33,648 bases of DNA, taken from Bacteroidaceae bacterium (lineage in GTDB: Bacteria; Bacteroidota; Bacteroidia; Bacteroidales; Bacteroidaceae). Below, one piece after another: positions 8,861 through 17,729 of this stretch. The notes under the pieces were generated by a model that saw nothing but the letters and a program-made list of their open reading frames with translations, made no database searches and was not told the DNA's origin. The DNA is taken from positions 1-33,648 of the forward strand of contig JAGCFN010000168.1 of NCBI GenBank assembly GCA_017650085.1. The letters run 5' to 3'. Position 1 is the first letter of the stretch. Each line of letters opens with the position of its first letter. The translations under genes were made by a program, and so were the position numbers.

Positions 8861-11833
8861 TTAGTACGCTATCTTCTTTCCATCGACGATACAGATGCCC
8901 GGTTGCGGCTCTTGAAGGCGTATTCCCTGAAGATTGTATATCCCCAGATCATTTCCTTCTTTGAAAAAATTCGGAGCGTTCACTCCCGTAGCGTCATCTT
9001 TTGCAGACATCATATAGGCGTAGTAGAAACCACCAGTCTTGGTTCCTGTTGGGGAGGTAAGATGAATCTGGACGGTTTCCTTACCGCTTGTAGCTTCTTC
9101 AGGAATCGGATAGCAACGCATGATGAAACGTCCAGGATCGTTGTGGAAGAGACTTTCCGAGGCGACAAGAACGCCATCGCACATAATGTCGAAGTTGCGC
9201 ACATCACCCTCGTCTCCCCAATACAGGAGCATCAGGTAGTTGCGGTTCGTCTTGTTCACCTTCATCGTCCATTTCTGTCCCGTTGTACCAGAACCGTCGA
9301 GCCAAGTCCTTCCCCTGAAAGTTCCGCGTCCCCCATTGCTGGAATAATGATGGCTGGTTCTCGAAGAACCTTGTGTTGTCCAGAAATAATCGACGGGAAT
9401 AGTCTCTTCTGGCACATCCTCCGACAGAGCCGTATAAATGCCGAAAACTCCTCCAACCGTGTTCTGGGCGTTAATTGCCTGCATCTTTATCGTCACTTTC
9501 TCCTTACCCTTCGTCAACTCGAAAGGTATGGGATGACGCATGTAGTAGTACTCGCCTGGCAAGAAATTGTTGAGTTCATCGTAGGAGAACTGTGTTCCGT
9601 CGCAATAGATGTCGTATCGGCGATTCCCACCATCACTACCCCATTGTTTCGTGATGAAATCCATGGGAAGACCAGAGTCAACCTTCAGGTCGTAACTGAT
9701 CCAGCCCCCATAAGCATCTCGCCACCCTAAATCGGGACCTGTATTCATGTTTTGGCCTTGCAAGTTGTGAGCACGTTCGCTGGCAGTATTGCATATCTTC
9801 ACCTCATCGATGAAATCAATGGGACGTTCCATCTTGCTGGCATCCGTCGGAATCCACACGAGCATGGGCGAAGCGGCACGATGCGCTCTGGCAAAATAAG
9901 GGATAAGGGAGATAACTTTGCTAGTCGAAACCACTTCGTCTCCATTCAACGAACCAGACTGTCCATTCATGCGAAGCCTCTGTATGCCTCCCTTGAAAAG
10001 TGTTGTCAAAGAAGACGGGGCTGCTGCAGATGTTCCTGTCGCACCAGTCTCGATGTACAAGTTGCTGAGTTTACCACCATTGTCCACACCCTCAGCACAA
10101 TAAACAAGCGGTCCGCGCTCATAAGCACACAGACCTTTGTTACTCTTCAGATTCTCGTTCGAAACGACTTGATGGATGTCCATCGGAAGTGAAATCTCCA
10201 CATAATCGTTGGTCTGCCAATCCTTCTGCAAGAGTGCATAACCATCCTGAACAGTATAGTCGACTTCCTCGCCATTCACCTTGATGACGACTGGTGTAGT
10301 TGTCGGATTGATATAAGAATAAAGGTCGCTCTCCACAGGCTTGTTCACAGCCCAACCGGGAATGCGAACCTTCAAAGTTTTGCCTGTCGAATTGCCTTCA
10401 ACACTGTTAAATGTTAGCTTCACATCACCTTTGTAAGGATATGAGCCTGTGACAGTTATGCCAAACGAAGCATCTCCAATAGTTGCCTTTGCCCTGCTAG
10501 CTACAAACAGGTTCCAGTAGAGGGCATCATCATCAACTGCATAGATATATCCAGGCACAGAAGGAATGAGACGGCAGAGGTTTGTTGGACAACAACTTGT
10601 GCCAAACCATTCAGATCGCGGATCACCTCTTTCGCTCGAAGCCAGACGGTTCGGATAGTAGAACGTCTTACCCTGAATGCCATAACCATCCAGCGTAGTA
10701 TTGTACAGAGCCCGTTCCATCATATCGATATACTTTCCCTCGCCATGCAGACGGAACATGCGAAGATTGAACATGCAGCCAGACACGGAAGCACACGTCT
10801 CGCAATAAGCTGAGGAATTCGGCAATTCGTAATCCTCTCCGAATGCTTCGTTATTATCGCGAGCACCAAAGCCACCTGTGATGTAGAACTTCTTGCTTGC
10901 GATATTATTCCATATTGCGGTTACAGCCGTCTCATAAGCCTGGTCGCCACTATAGCGCACCCAATCGGCCATACCGCTATAGAAGTACATGGCTCGGACT
11001 GCATGTCCCTCTGCTGTCCGCTGCTCTATGGCGGGCAAATGGTCTTGCCAATACTTGCCGTTAACACGCAGGTCTAAGCTGGTAGGGTCAAACTGGCGGA
11101 TGCCTCTGCAATCGAGGAAGAACTTGCATCCCTGCAGATAGCGTTCCTCTCGCGTCAGTTCATAGAGGCGCACCAAAGCCATCTCGACCACAGCATGACC
11201 TGGAGCCATCTTGATACCATCTTCGTTGAAGACATCCAACATGTTGTCCGCAGCCCTCTTGGCACAATTCAGAAGCTTGTCCTTGCCCGTTGCCAAATAG
11301 TACGCTATGCCGGCTTCAACAAGTTCAGCCACATTGAACGTCTCGTGCGAAAGGTTCCAATCACCTTTCCACTTCTCCCCATCATACCAGGGATGCAAGG
11401 GATTGTGAATCGTGAAGTTAGTCTGGATGTAACCGTCAGGCTCCTGAGCGGAACATATCTTGTCGATAACGCCATCGCAATATTCTTCCAGACTTGCATT
11501 TGCCTGTGTAGTCAGCACATACGAAGCCCCCTCAAGCACCTTATATACCTCAGCATCATCGTATGGCTGACCTGATTGGAAAGTCAAATCACCCACTTGA
11601 GCCTCGCCGCTAACAATCTTTCCGGCATACTCGAAATTGCGTATCTGACCTGCATCCGACACCTTTTGGAAGGCGTAACGGATGGTCGTGTTGCGCATCA
11701 CATCCAGTCTTTGTTTCCAGAACTGGTCGTTAACCTGCACATCGGTAAACGGCACCTGCTTAATCTCACCCGTCGCCATCGCACTACCGCAAAAGCAAGA
11801 CAGGCAAATACACACCAAAAACTTACTTGTCAT
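8861..11833 (-). CDS. Secreted GH127 beta-L-arabinofuranosidase with tandem accessory domains
   Basis: A 990-residue exported enzyme with a signal peptide ending near AMA (18-20). The GH127 (formerly DUF1680) catalytic part spans about 25-650. The Zn/thiolate site of the family is visible: Glu345 and Cys347 in CETC, and Cys414-Cys415 in SCCPTN, matching Glu338, Cys340, Cys417 and Cys418 of HypBA1, where the first Cys of the pair is the nucleophile. Two related beta-rich modules follow (about 685-815 and 816-947), each with a (Q/Y)WG...(Y/F)DI.CDG block and a Y.MR/I.RC..PIP block; they resemble DUF6805-type accessory domains. The last 30 residues form a sorting-domain-like tail (IYNLQGIRLQEP...GICIVDGKK). 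Expected role: removal of terminal beta-L-arabinofuranose from plant glycans or hydroxyproline-rich glycoproteins. It has its own promoter downstream of the main operon's terminator. Confidence 0.9.
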   Translation of the reverse strand: MTSKFLVCICLSCFCGSAMATGEIKQVPFTDVQVNDQFWKQRLDVMRNTTIRYAFQKVSDAGQIRNFEYAGKIVSGEAQVGDLTFQSGQPYDDAEVYKVLEGASYVLTTQANASLEEYCDGVIDKICSAQEPDGYIQTNFTIHNPLHPWYDGEKWKGDWNLSHETFNVAELVEAGIAYYLATGKDKLLNCAKRAADNMLDVFNEDGIKMAPGHAVVEMALVRLYELTREERYLQGCKFFLDCRGIRQFDPTSLDLRVNGKYWQDHLPAIEQRTAEGHAVRAMYFYSGMADWVRYSGDQAYETAVTAIWNNIASKKFYITGGFGARDNNEAFGEDYELPNSSAYCETCASVSGCMFNLRMFRLHGEGKYIDMMERALYNTTLDGYGIQGKTFYYPNRLASSERGDPRSEWFGTSCCPTNLCRLIPSVPGYIYAVDDDALYWNLFVASRAKATIGDASFGITVTGSYPYKGDVKLTFNSVEGNSTGKTLKVRIPGWAVNKPVESDLYSYINPTTTPVVIKVNGEEVDYTVQDGYALLQKDWQTNDYVEISLPMDIHQVVSNENLKSNKGLCAYERGPLVYCAEGVDNGGKLSNLYIETGATGTSAAAPSSLTTLFKGGIQRLRMNGQSGSLNGDEVVSTSKVISLIPYFARAHRAASPMLVWIPTDASKMERPIDFIDEVKICNTASERAHNLQGQNMNTGPDLGWRDAYGGWISYDLKVDSGLPMDFITKQWGSDGGNRRYDIYCDGTQFSYDELNNFLPGEYYYMRHPIPFELTKGKEKVTIKMQAINAQNTVGGVFGIYTALSEDVPEETIPVDYFWTTQGSSRTSHHYSSNGGRGTFRGRTWLDGSGTTGQKWTMKVNKTNRNYLMLLYWGDEGDVRNFDIMCDGVLVASESLFHNDPGRFIMRCYPIPEEATSGKETVQIHLTSPTGTKTGGFYYAYMMSAKDDATGVNAPNFFKEGNDLGIYNLQGIRLQEPQPGICIVDGKKIAY

Positions 11834-11857
11834 AGGATATTTTGCTATTTCTTATTG

Positions 11858-11865
11858 CAAAGATA
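11858..11865 (-). promoter_or_regulatory. -7 promoter element of the secreted GH127 gene
   Basis: TATCTTTG on the minus strand, 24 bases before the ATG at 11833, matches TAnnTTTG. No clear TTTG is found about 19 bases further upstream, so the -33 part is weak. Neither copy of the TACCAG operator motif found upstream of the GRE and activase genes occurs here. Confidence 0.65.
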
Positions 11866-11906
11866 CAAAATAATTTAATATTTGATAATTATTAGTGAAT
11901 AAAGAT

Positions 11907-11942
11907 AAGAAGAAAAAAGCAGACGCACCAAAGCGCGTCTGC
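11907..11942 (-). terminator. Rho-independent terminator of the GRE-GH51 operon
   Basis: On the minus strand GCAGACGC, an 8-base loop and GCGTCTGC (11942 to 11919) are followed by TTTTTTCTTCTT. A perfect 8-bp GC-rich stem with a T-tract lies 12 bases after the stop of the small gene ending at 11954. Confidence 0.85.
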
Positions 11943-11953
11943 ACAATCAAAGG

Positions 11954-12121
11954 TCACCAGATCTCGTTCCAAACATTATCGCCACCTGAAACCTCTTTCG
12001 TTTCGAGGTCAACGTCGTCTTTCCATTCCACTTTGCTCGTATCTAAAGATAAGGCAATAAAGCTAACGGGCTCTGCTTGCTCTATGGTCAAGGCAGGAGC
12101 TATATATAAACTCTTACTCAT
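11954..12121 (-). CDS. Small 55-56-residue protein at operon end, function unknown
   Basis: An ATG at 12121 opens a short frame one base after the stop of the preceding gene (TAA-C-ATG), and the frame ends just before the operon terminator. The product begins MSKSLYIAPALTIEQAEPVS, has an acidic, Trp-containing middle (KVEWKDDVDLE) and ends SGGDNVWNEIW. It has no signal peptide, transmembrane segment or lipobox. The YIAP-type N-terminus with a variable middle and acid/Trp-rich end resembles short uncharacterised proteins common in Prevotella and Bacteroides. A longer reading from an ATG at 12145 would overlap the upstream gene and is less likely. Confidence 0.65.
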   Translation of the reverse strand: MSKSLYIAPALTIEQAEPVSFIALSLDTSKVEWKDDVDLETKEVSGGDNVWNEIW

Positions 12122-12122
12122 G

Positions 12123-14654
12123 TTACTTGATGATTTTCTTGCCATTAATTATGTTGATACCTTTCTGAATCTTCTGCAGAAGTTGACCTGAAAGATTATA
12201 AACTCTATAGTTCTTATCATCTATGGAGAATTCTAGAGAGGATATTCCTGTTGCATTATCGTCCAAAGAGATGACATATGCTTTGACGCCAGAATCAACA
12301 CTTATTGCAGCACGATAAGGGCTCAATGTACCAGTATTCACACCTACAAACTTGCCATCTGAAAGTCCATAGACGCCACTGACGGTTTGTGTTGTGTAAG
12401 TGCCAAAGAATTCAACGCCACTCATCGTTACAGAAAGAGAAGCAGGAGTTGCAGGAAGCAATGTCTCTGTCATGTCTTTCAGCATTTTGCCATCGGCAGA
12501 TGGAACTAAAATATAAGGCTTGTTTGCCGCCGTAGATCCTGTTACAGCCGTAAAGATTAATACATCACCTTTTACGGAACTCAACTCGTACGCTGTGCCA
12601 TTAAGGTTTTCGGCTGGAACAGATACAGGAAGAATAAAGCTAATCATTCGGTCTGCTTCTACGCTGCGGTCATAGCTAACACTTGCCACTTCCATGTCTG
12701 CTTTGATTTCCGGCATAGCCTTTCCGTCTTCAAGAACGAGGTCTGTTCCGTAATAGGTAAGGACAAAGTTGTCGAACACGCACCAAGGAGACTCTGCATT
12801 CTGCGCGGAACGAACACCAAGACGAAGTGTACCATCGGACACCCAAACCTTCAGAGAAACAGCATATTCGCCACCATTGAAAGCTTCGGCAGCTGCTCTG
12901 GTATTACCAACCTCGTCTGTAATGACAGGAACCGTAGCCTCTACCTCGTTGGCAAAAAGCGCACCGGCAGCATTCCGGGTGAAGGCCTGTGCTTGAAGTT
13001 CGTACTGGCCATTGGGTATGTCGGTCAGCACCTGATATACATCCACGTTAGCATCACTGCTCTGACCTACATAGTTGGGGTCATTATTCGTTCCGTCCTC
13101 GACGGTAAAGTTACCTTGCCAGGCTTGATACATCTTGTCGTGACGGCCGAAATTGGAGCCCTTGACAAGAGGCGTGGCATTGACAGGAGCTGTCACAGAA
13201 GCTAAGTCCATCTCTGCTTTAATCGTCTCAGGCGTTACAAGTTCCCATTGAGCGACCTCTGGAGAAGCAAGCAGGCTGAGGAACTGCAAACCCGAACGTC
13301 CGTCGCCATTATCCTGAAGCACCCTACCCTCCATGCTATTTACTTGAAGAAGGTATCTGCCTTCGGTAATCTCGCGTATAGAATAACTCGTTTCTCCGCT
13401 GTCGACATAACCGTCCGTCCCAATGAAATGCCTGCTGGCATTCTCAAATACCTGGCTGTCCAGCGTGTAAAGGCCATTACCCAGATAGGTGGACTTGACG
13501 TTCAATCCATTAAACGGATTGGTAGCAAGTTGCGTACCCCAGTCGTGGCCTTGCGAAATGTACTGTCCGGTCTCTACGTTACGCAGAAGATAAGTGCCGT
13601 CGTGAACTGCTGGCGTGTCAGCTCCTGCAGCAGCAACGGTCGTTTCTGTTCCGTAATAGTACAATTCGAAGTTATCGAAGACACACCAAGCAGCTGCATC
13701 TGCTCCTTCAGCCTTGATACCGATACGAAGCGAACCGTCCGTCACCTCTACGGTAACAGCATTTCTGTATTCACCATTGTTGAAAGCATTGCCTGCGCCT
13801 TCACAATTAGTAGGAGCACTGCCGTCTTCAACACTCTTCAGTGGTGTCTCTGTGTTGCCGGCATATAACTTTGCCACAACACCTTCGCCAGCTCCTGCCT
13901 TGTAGAAGCCTTGGGCACGAAGCTGATAGACTCCATTAGGAAGGCCTGTCAGCGACTGATGAATGTCGTAACTGCTGACACCCGTCTTCTGGCCGACATA
14001 GTTGCTTCTGTTGCTGCCCCAATCGAGAACCTCACGAGGCGACTGACCTTCTTCGCACAAGCCTTCCCAGAGAGCAGCAGGGCCATCGTCGTGACGGCTG
14101 AAGTCCCAGCATTCAATCATGAAGGTAGCATCTTTGGGGAAGATGTTATAGATAGAAGGAGAGGTCAGCTCGGCAAGCAAATCTTCCTTGGTCAGCATTT
14201 GCCAAAGGAACACATAGTCGCGATTCTGATTGTTCCAGTCGTTGTAGTTGTCCGAGAAGCGTCCACGGTCCGTCTCCCAAGGATAGTTCTGGCAAAGTTC
14301 TTGGTTGTTCTCAATGTTCTTAATGCGAGCAAGGTGCTTTTCCTCGTCCACCCAGCTGATTTGCAGAGGTGTGCCGCCATTATCGATCCAGCAGTCACCG
14401 CGGAACCAATGCTCATTCATATTGTCGCCCGAGAGGTTGGTGTTCAGCTTGTAGACGCCGTCCACCTGCTCGTACGTAAAGCGTTTACCATGCTTTCCCA
14501 TAGCAGCCATCACACCCCAGTCATGGCCAGCCTTCAGGAACATTCCTGTCGCATTGTTTCTGATAAAGTAATCACCTACGGGAATTTCGTTCTCTGCATA
14601 TAAAACAGAGATAGCCATTCCCATCAGGATTGATGTTAATAGTGTCTTTTTCAT
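12123..14654 (-). CDS. Secreted multidomain protein with duplicated lectin-like/CBM-like modules
   Basis: 843 residues with a signal peptide (MKKTLLTSILMGMAISVLYA). The mature part is an internal duplication of two modules. Module A (about 24-150 and 347-475) shares (F/L)(I/L)RN..TG.(F/Y)(L/I)..GHDWG. Module B (about 160-337 and 485-640) shares NYVGQ, a PNGVYQL/PNGQYEL block, AFN.GEY and WCVFDNF.L.YYGT. Module B looks like a jelly-roll carbohydrate-binding fold; module A recalls ricin-like trefoils but lacks clear QxW motifs. No catalytic motif is seen. A beta-rich domain (about 650-790) and a sorting-type tail (YRVYNLSGQLLQKI...INGKKIIK) complete it. The gene lies 26 bases after the previous gene of the operon. 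Likely a surface or secreted glycan-binding protein; the ligand is unknown. Confidence 0.75.
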   Translation of the reverse strand: MKKTLLTSILMGMAISVLYAENEIPVGDYFIRNNATGMFLKAGHDWGVMAAMGKHGKRFTYEQVDGVYKLNTNLSGDNMNEHWFRGDCWIDNGGTPLQISWVDEEKHLARIKNIENNQELCQNYPWETDRGRFSDNYNDWNNQNRDYVFLWQMLTKEDLLAELTSPSIYNIFPKDATFMIECWDFSRHDDGPAALWEGLCEEGQSPREVLDWGSNRSNYVGQKTGVSSYDIHQSLTGLPNGVYQLRAQGFYKAGAGEGVVAKLYAGNTETPLKSVEDGSAPTNCEGAGNAFNNGEYRNAVTVEVTDGSLRIGIKAEGADAAAWCVFDNFELYYYGTETTVAAAGADTPAVHDGTYLLRNVETGQYISQGHDWGTQLATNPFNGLNVKSTYLGNGLYTLDSQVFENASRHFIGTDGYVDSGETSYSIREITEGRYLLQVNSMEGRVLQDNGDGRSGLQFLSLLASPEVAQWELVTPETIKAEMDLASVTAPVNATPLVKGSNFGRHDKMYQAWQGNFTVEDGTNNDPNYVGQSSDANVDVYQVLTDIPNGQYELQAQAFTRNAAGALFANEVEATVPVITDEVGNTRAAAEAFNGGEYAVSLKVWVSDGTLRLGVRSAQNAESPWCVFDNFVLTYYGTDLVLEDGKAMPEIKADMEVASVSYDRSVEADRMISFILPVSVPAENLNGTAYELSSVKGDVLIFTAVTGSTAANKPYILVPSADGKMLKDMTETLLPATPASLSVTMSGVEFFGTYTTQTVSGVYGLSDGKFVGVNTGTLSPYRAAISVDSGVKAYVISLDDNATGISSLEFSIDDKNYRVYNLSGQLLQKIQKGINIINGKKIIK

Positions 14655-14680
14655 AATCTTAATACTTTATGTCACGTTTA

Positions 14681-17600
14681 TCAATATGCTTTCTTGATAT
14701 TTCCTTTAGCCGACTTAATGATATAGACAGCTTTGGACTCAGGACGGAATGATGCACCTTCTCCCTCATATACCAGCTTGCCGTCCATGGTATAGACTTT
14801 AACTATTCCGTTGAGAGAGACAGTTCCATCGGCGTTACCGATGCCATCAGCGCCAGAGACATTAGGATCACAGAATATGATTCTCTCGCGATTCATATCG
14901 AAGCTGATGCAGTATTCACCAGTTGGAATGAGCCACTTAGTGTCGCCTCTATAACGATTCAAGTCATCATAGATAACGTCCTTCACTGCATCATTTGTAT
15001 ATCCTGCATTACCATATCGGGCATGATTCCAGTCGTATGGGTCGCGGCAAGCAAAGAGCGTGACGCCTGCCCTGCCATTATCAAAGTCTTCAAGCGTGAC
15101 TACACCTTCGTAGATGCCATCACCGAGATGTGCCAGCGGGCATGCATCATTGCGCTGCCAATGTCCAGTGGGCAGTGTGCCTGCAAGATAAACATTAGCA
15201 GGCCATGGGAACTCTCCCACGGGATGCATCTCGATTGTCATGTTCTCGAGGTCAATATCTACATCAAAGTCGCCACCTGTTGTATTGAAGCAATCGTCAT
15301 CCCTGTTGCTGAGCAGGCCCATCTTCTTTGAATAATGAGCGGGCGTAAAGAAACGGTCGAGGCTTCCAACCTCACGACCAAAACTTTGACCTTGATATAC
15401 GAAATATATGCTGGCGCGTCCGCCCCAACCCTCACTCCTGTCCTGAAGTGATATTCTACCTGCGAAGTGCCCGTTCTCTTGACGAGAAAGCGGATAAAGC
15501 AGACAGAGTTGGTTCCAGTCGCCGTCTGTCATGTCACCGTAGCAGTATATGGCGTCGAGTTCGGGCAACTGATAAATGTTCTTTGCAATGTCCAATGCTT
15601 CTTCATCAGAATAATTGCCCTCATAAATATTATTCCAGCATTCATTATAGAGGTCTTCTAATTCTGTGTATCGTTCTTCCGAAACAGTGGGATTGCCCGA
15701 GAAGACTATATCCGACATATACTCTACGGCTGTAATTAACGTATCATAATACTCAATGCCTTTATATACATTGTTAATATAGTCGTTGATGTTTGATAGC
15801 ATTGCGAACTTTTCTTCATTGTTATCAGAAGCCTTAGCTGCGTTAATAGTATTATTCAGCATGTCGATATGTCCTTTATAGAAATATGTCTCGGTCATGG
15901 CTGAAAGCATAGCAGCACGAGCTTCCATGTTCTCCAGCATACCATCCATAGCTTCTTCACTATGAGCACGGAAGATGAGTTGGAAATCTGCCCAAACGCA
16001 CCAGTCCTCGTTATAATAAGGCTTGCGAGTGTGTCGCATACCTAGCGTCAACTTTCCATCCGTAACAATAGCATAAGCTTTTTGCTTGTATCGTCCTCCA
16101 TTGAAAGCAATCGATGCACCATGACTGCTATTAGGCATGTAACCATATTCTTCACTATAGTCATCTTGTGGCCAATTGCCCACATTGTCTATCCAGCAAT
16201 TCTCATGATTCCGTGCATCTGCCTGATGTACCCCATCGCTAATGATGTGTTGGACAGTTGTGGTATAATCATTCATATAAACTTCTATAGGCAACTTCTC
16301 AGCAGGGAAGTATTTATTCTGTCCTGGACGATAAAGGCCATAAAAATCCAGCTCATAGATACCATCAGGCAGTTCGTTCTCAATGGTTTGGTGGAAATCA
16401 AAGGAACAGTTCCACGCTTCGCCTAGCCACATGTCGGAATATAACTGCCAGTTGTCGCCCTTGCCACCAGTTCGAGAGTAGAAGTTACCACTATTTGTAC
16501 GCGACCACACCCAACCTTCAAAGTTTGGCTGGTTGAAATCAGCGTTCTTAATCATATAGGTTATGTTGGTGCCATTGCCGATACCATTCTCAACAGCAGT
16601 GGTATAGAGAGACTCCATGAAAGCCATTTCCTCCAGAACCTCTTCTGTAGACAATTGCTTGTTTTCAATGATATAGTAAAATGTTCCTCTTGGGTAGGTT
16701 TCACTGGCCTCCTCATATTCCGTTAGATAAGCCTCCAAAATATCTCTGTATTCACCATAAATCTCATTTTCATACATAAGTTCCACTAACTCATCGTGCC
16801 GGGCCTTGTACTGAGCATATGCCTCTGCATTTGCTTTAAAGGAGAGACGAAGAGAGTCCATCATGGCATAGCAGGAAAGAATTTCTTCCGGTGTGGTAGC
16901 ACTCTTGAAGTTAGCAACAGCTTCATTATATTCTGTTATAATGGTTGTCTTAGCAAATAGTTTCGACAGGTCTTGTATCAGTTCCGCTTGCTGTTCTTTA
17001 ATAAGTTCGTATGCTTCATCCTCTTTACCTAAATAGTATAGCCTCCAATTATCGACAATACTCCATTGGCTCTCGATATAATTTAGATCGCGAAAACCGA
17101 TAGTGAGGTTACCGTCTGTTACAACAATATAGGTGATATTCTCATCATAATAGCCACCCATCGTGTAGAAATGGAATGATTCAGGGTTGTCAGGAATATA
17201 TGTACCATTTGCAAGTTGGGCTGTACCGTATTCAGAAGCGGGTTCGACGGTAGAACAAGAAGCCAAGTCCATAACAGGGGCATAGAGGTCGATGTTTCCA
17301 CTCTTGCCGTAAAGAACAGATGTGCGAAGACTCTGGTCAGCAAGACTGCCTGAAGCATACCAAGAATCCCAATAATTTCCGACTCTATGCAAAGCAGAAG
17401 CATTAAGTTCATACACACCATCAGGAAGGTCAGACCCTAGATTCTGCCAATGGTCGAAAGGATGGTTCCAGTTCTCCCAAGTGCCCCAAGAAACCTGTGT
17501 CGCGCCAGTTCCTTCCCAACCTTCGCGACTATCACCATCGTAATTGGGGTTAACGATGAGGAGTGTCATGTCCAAAGGCTCACTTATTGAAGCCGTTTCT

Positions 17601-17695
17601 GCCAGATTGAACAAAGAATCTCTTACTGACATTTCTGCCCAGCTTCTAACACCAAAGACAGACAGAAGCAAAAGGACGTAAAGTTTTGTTTTCAT
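14681..17695 (-). CDS. Secreted glycan-binding-type protein with SusE/F-like C-terminal part
   Basis: The start was set at ATG 17695 (MKTKLYVLLLLSVFGVRSWA, a good signal peptide), 34 bases after the GH51 stop. An in-frame ATG at 17797 would overlap GH51 and put 34 charged residues before the signal. About 1004 residues. Two jelly-roll-like modules (about 40-240 and 375-590) share a LPDG(V/I)YEL block and a (I/A)(V/I)VTDG.LT(I/L)G segment. Each is followed by a helical stretch rich in Glu (about 245-370 and 590-730). The C-terminal third contains NVYLAGTLPTGHWQRND...LGDGIYEGVVTLE, which resembles the repeated binding domains of SusE/SusF. The end (VKVYTMDGKLVYEGEG...IKSAKGNIKKAY) looks like a sorting domain. 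No catalytic motif found. Confidence 0.75.
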   Translation of the reverse strand: MKTKLYVLLLLSVFGVRSWAEMSVRDSLFNLAETASISEPLDMTLLIVNPNYDGDSREGWEGTGATQVSWGTWENWNHPFDHWQNLGSDLPDGVYELNASALHRVGNYWDSWYASGSLADQSLRTSVLYGKSGNIDLYAPVMDLASCSTVEPASEYGTAQLANGTYIPDNPESFHFYTMGGYYDENITYIVVTDGNLTIGFRDLNYIESQWSIVDNWRLYYLGKEDEAYELIKEQQAELIQDLSKLFAKTTIITEYNEAVANFKSATTPEEILSCYAMMDSLRLSFKANAEAYAQYKARHDELVELMYENEIYGEYRDILEAYLTEYEEASETYPRGTFYYIIENKQLSTEEVLEEMAFMESLYTTAVENGIGNGTNITYMIKNADFNQPNFEGWVWSRTNSGNFYSRTGGKGDNWQLYSDMWLGEAWNCSFDFHQTIENELPDGIYELDFYGLYRPGQNKYFPAEKLPIEVYMNDYTTTVQHIISDGVHQADARNHENCWIDNVGNWPQDDYSEEYGYMPNSSHGASIAFNGGRYKQKAYAIVTDGKLTLGMRHTRKPYYNEDWCVWADFQLIFRAHSEEAMDGMLENMEARAAMLSAMTETYFYKGHIDMLNNTINAAKASDNNEEKFAMLSNINDYINNVYKGIEYYDTLITAVEYMSDIVFSGNPTVSEERYTELEDLYNECWNNIYEGNYSDEEALDIAKNIYQLPELDAIYCYGDMTDGDWNQLCLLYPLSRQENGHFAGRISLQDRSEGWGGRASIYFVYQGQSFGREVGSLDRFFTPAHYSKKMGLLSNRDDDCFNTTGGDFDVDIDLENMTIEMHPVGEFPWPANVYLAGTLPTGHWQRNDACPLAHLGDGIYEGVVTLEDFDNGRAGVTLFACRDPYDWNHARYGNAGYTNDAVKDVIYDDLNRYRGDTKWLIPTGEYCISFDMNRERIIFCDPNVSGADGIGNADGTVSLNGIVKVYTMDGKLVYEGEGASFRPESKAVYIIKSAKGNIKKAY

Positions 17696-17729
17696 ATTGA
17701 TTATGTATTTAGGTGGGTGAAAGTTTATT

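Noticed and set aside
8903..9730. 275-codon plus-strand open frame
   Set aside because: Lies entirely antisense to the accessory domains of the GH127 gene; no promoter or recognisable motif.
11895..12191. 98-codon plus-strand frame starting with a Lys-rich stretch
   Set aside because: Its start overlaps the operon terminator hairpin on the other strand, and the minus-strand small protein in the same place has far better context (one-base spacing, terminator after it).
13248..14603. Plus-strand open frames of 206 and 230 codons
   Set aside because: Antisense to the duplicated secreted protein whose modules and signal peptide are clear.
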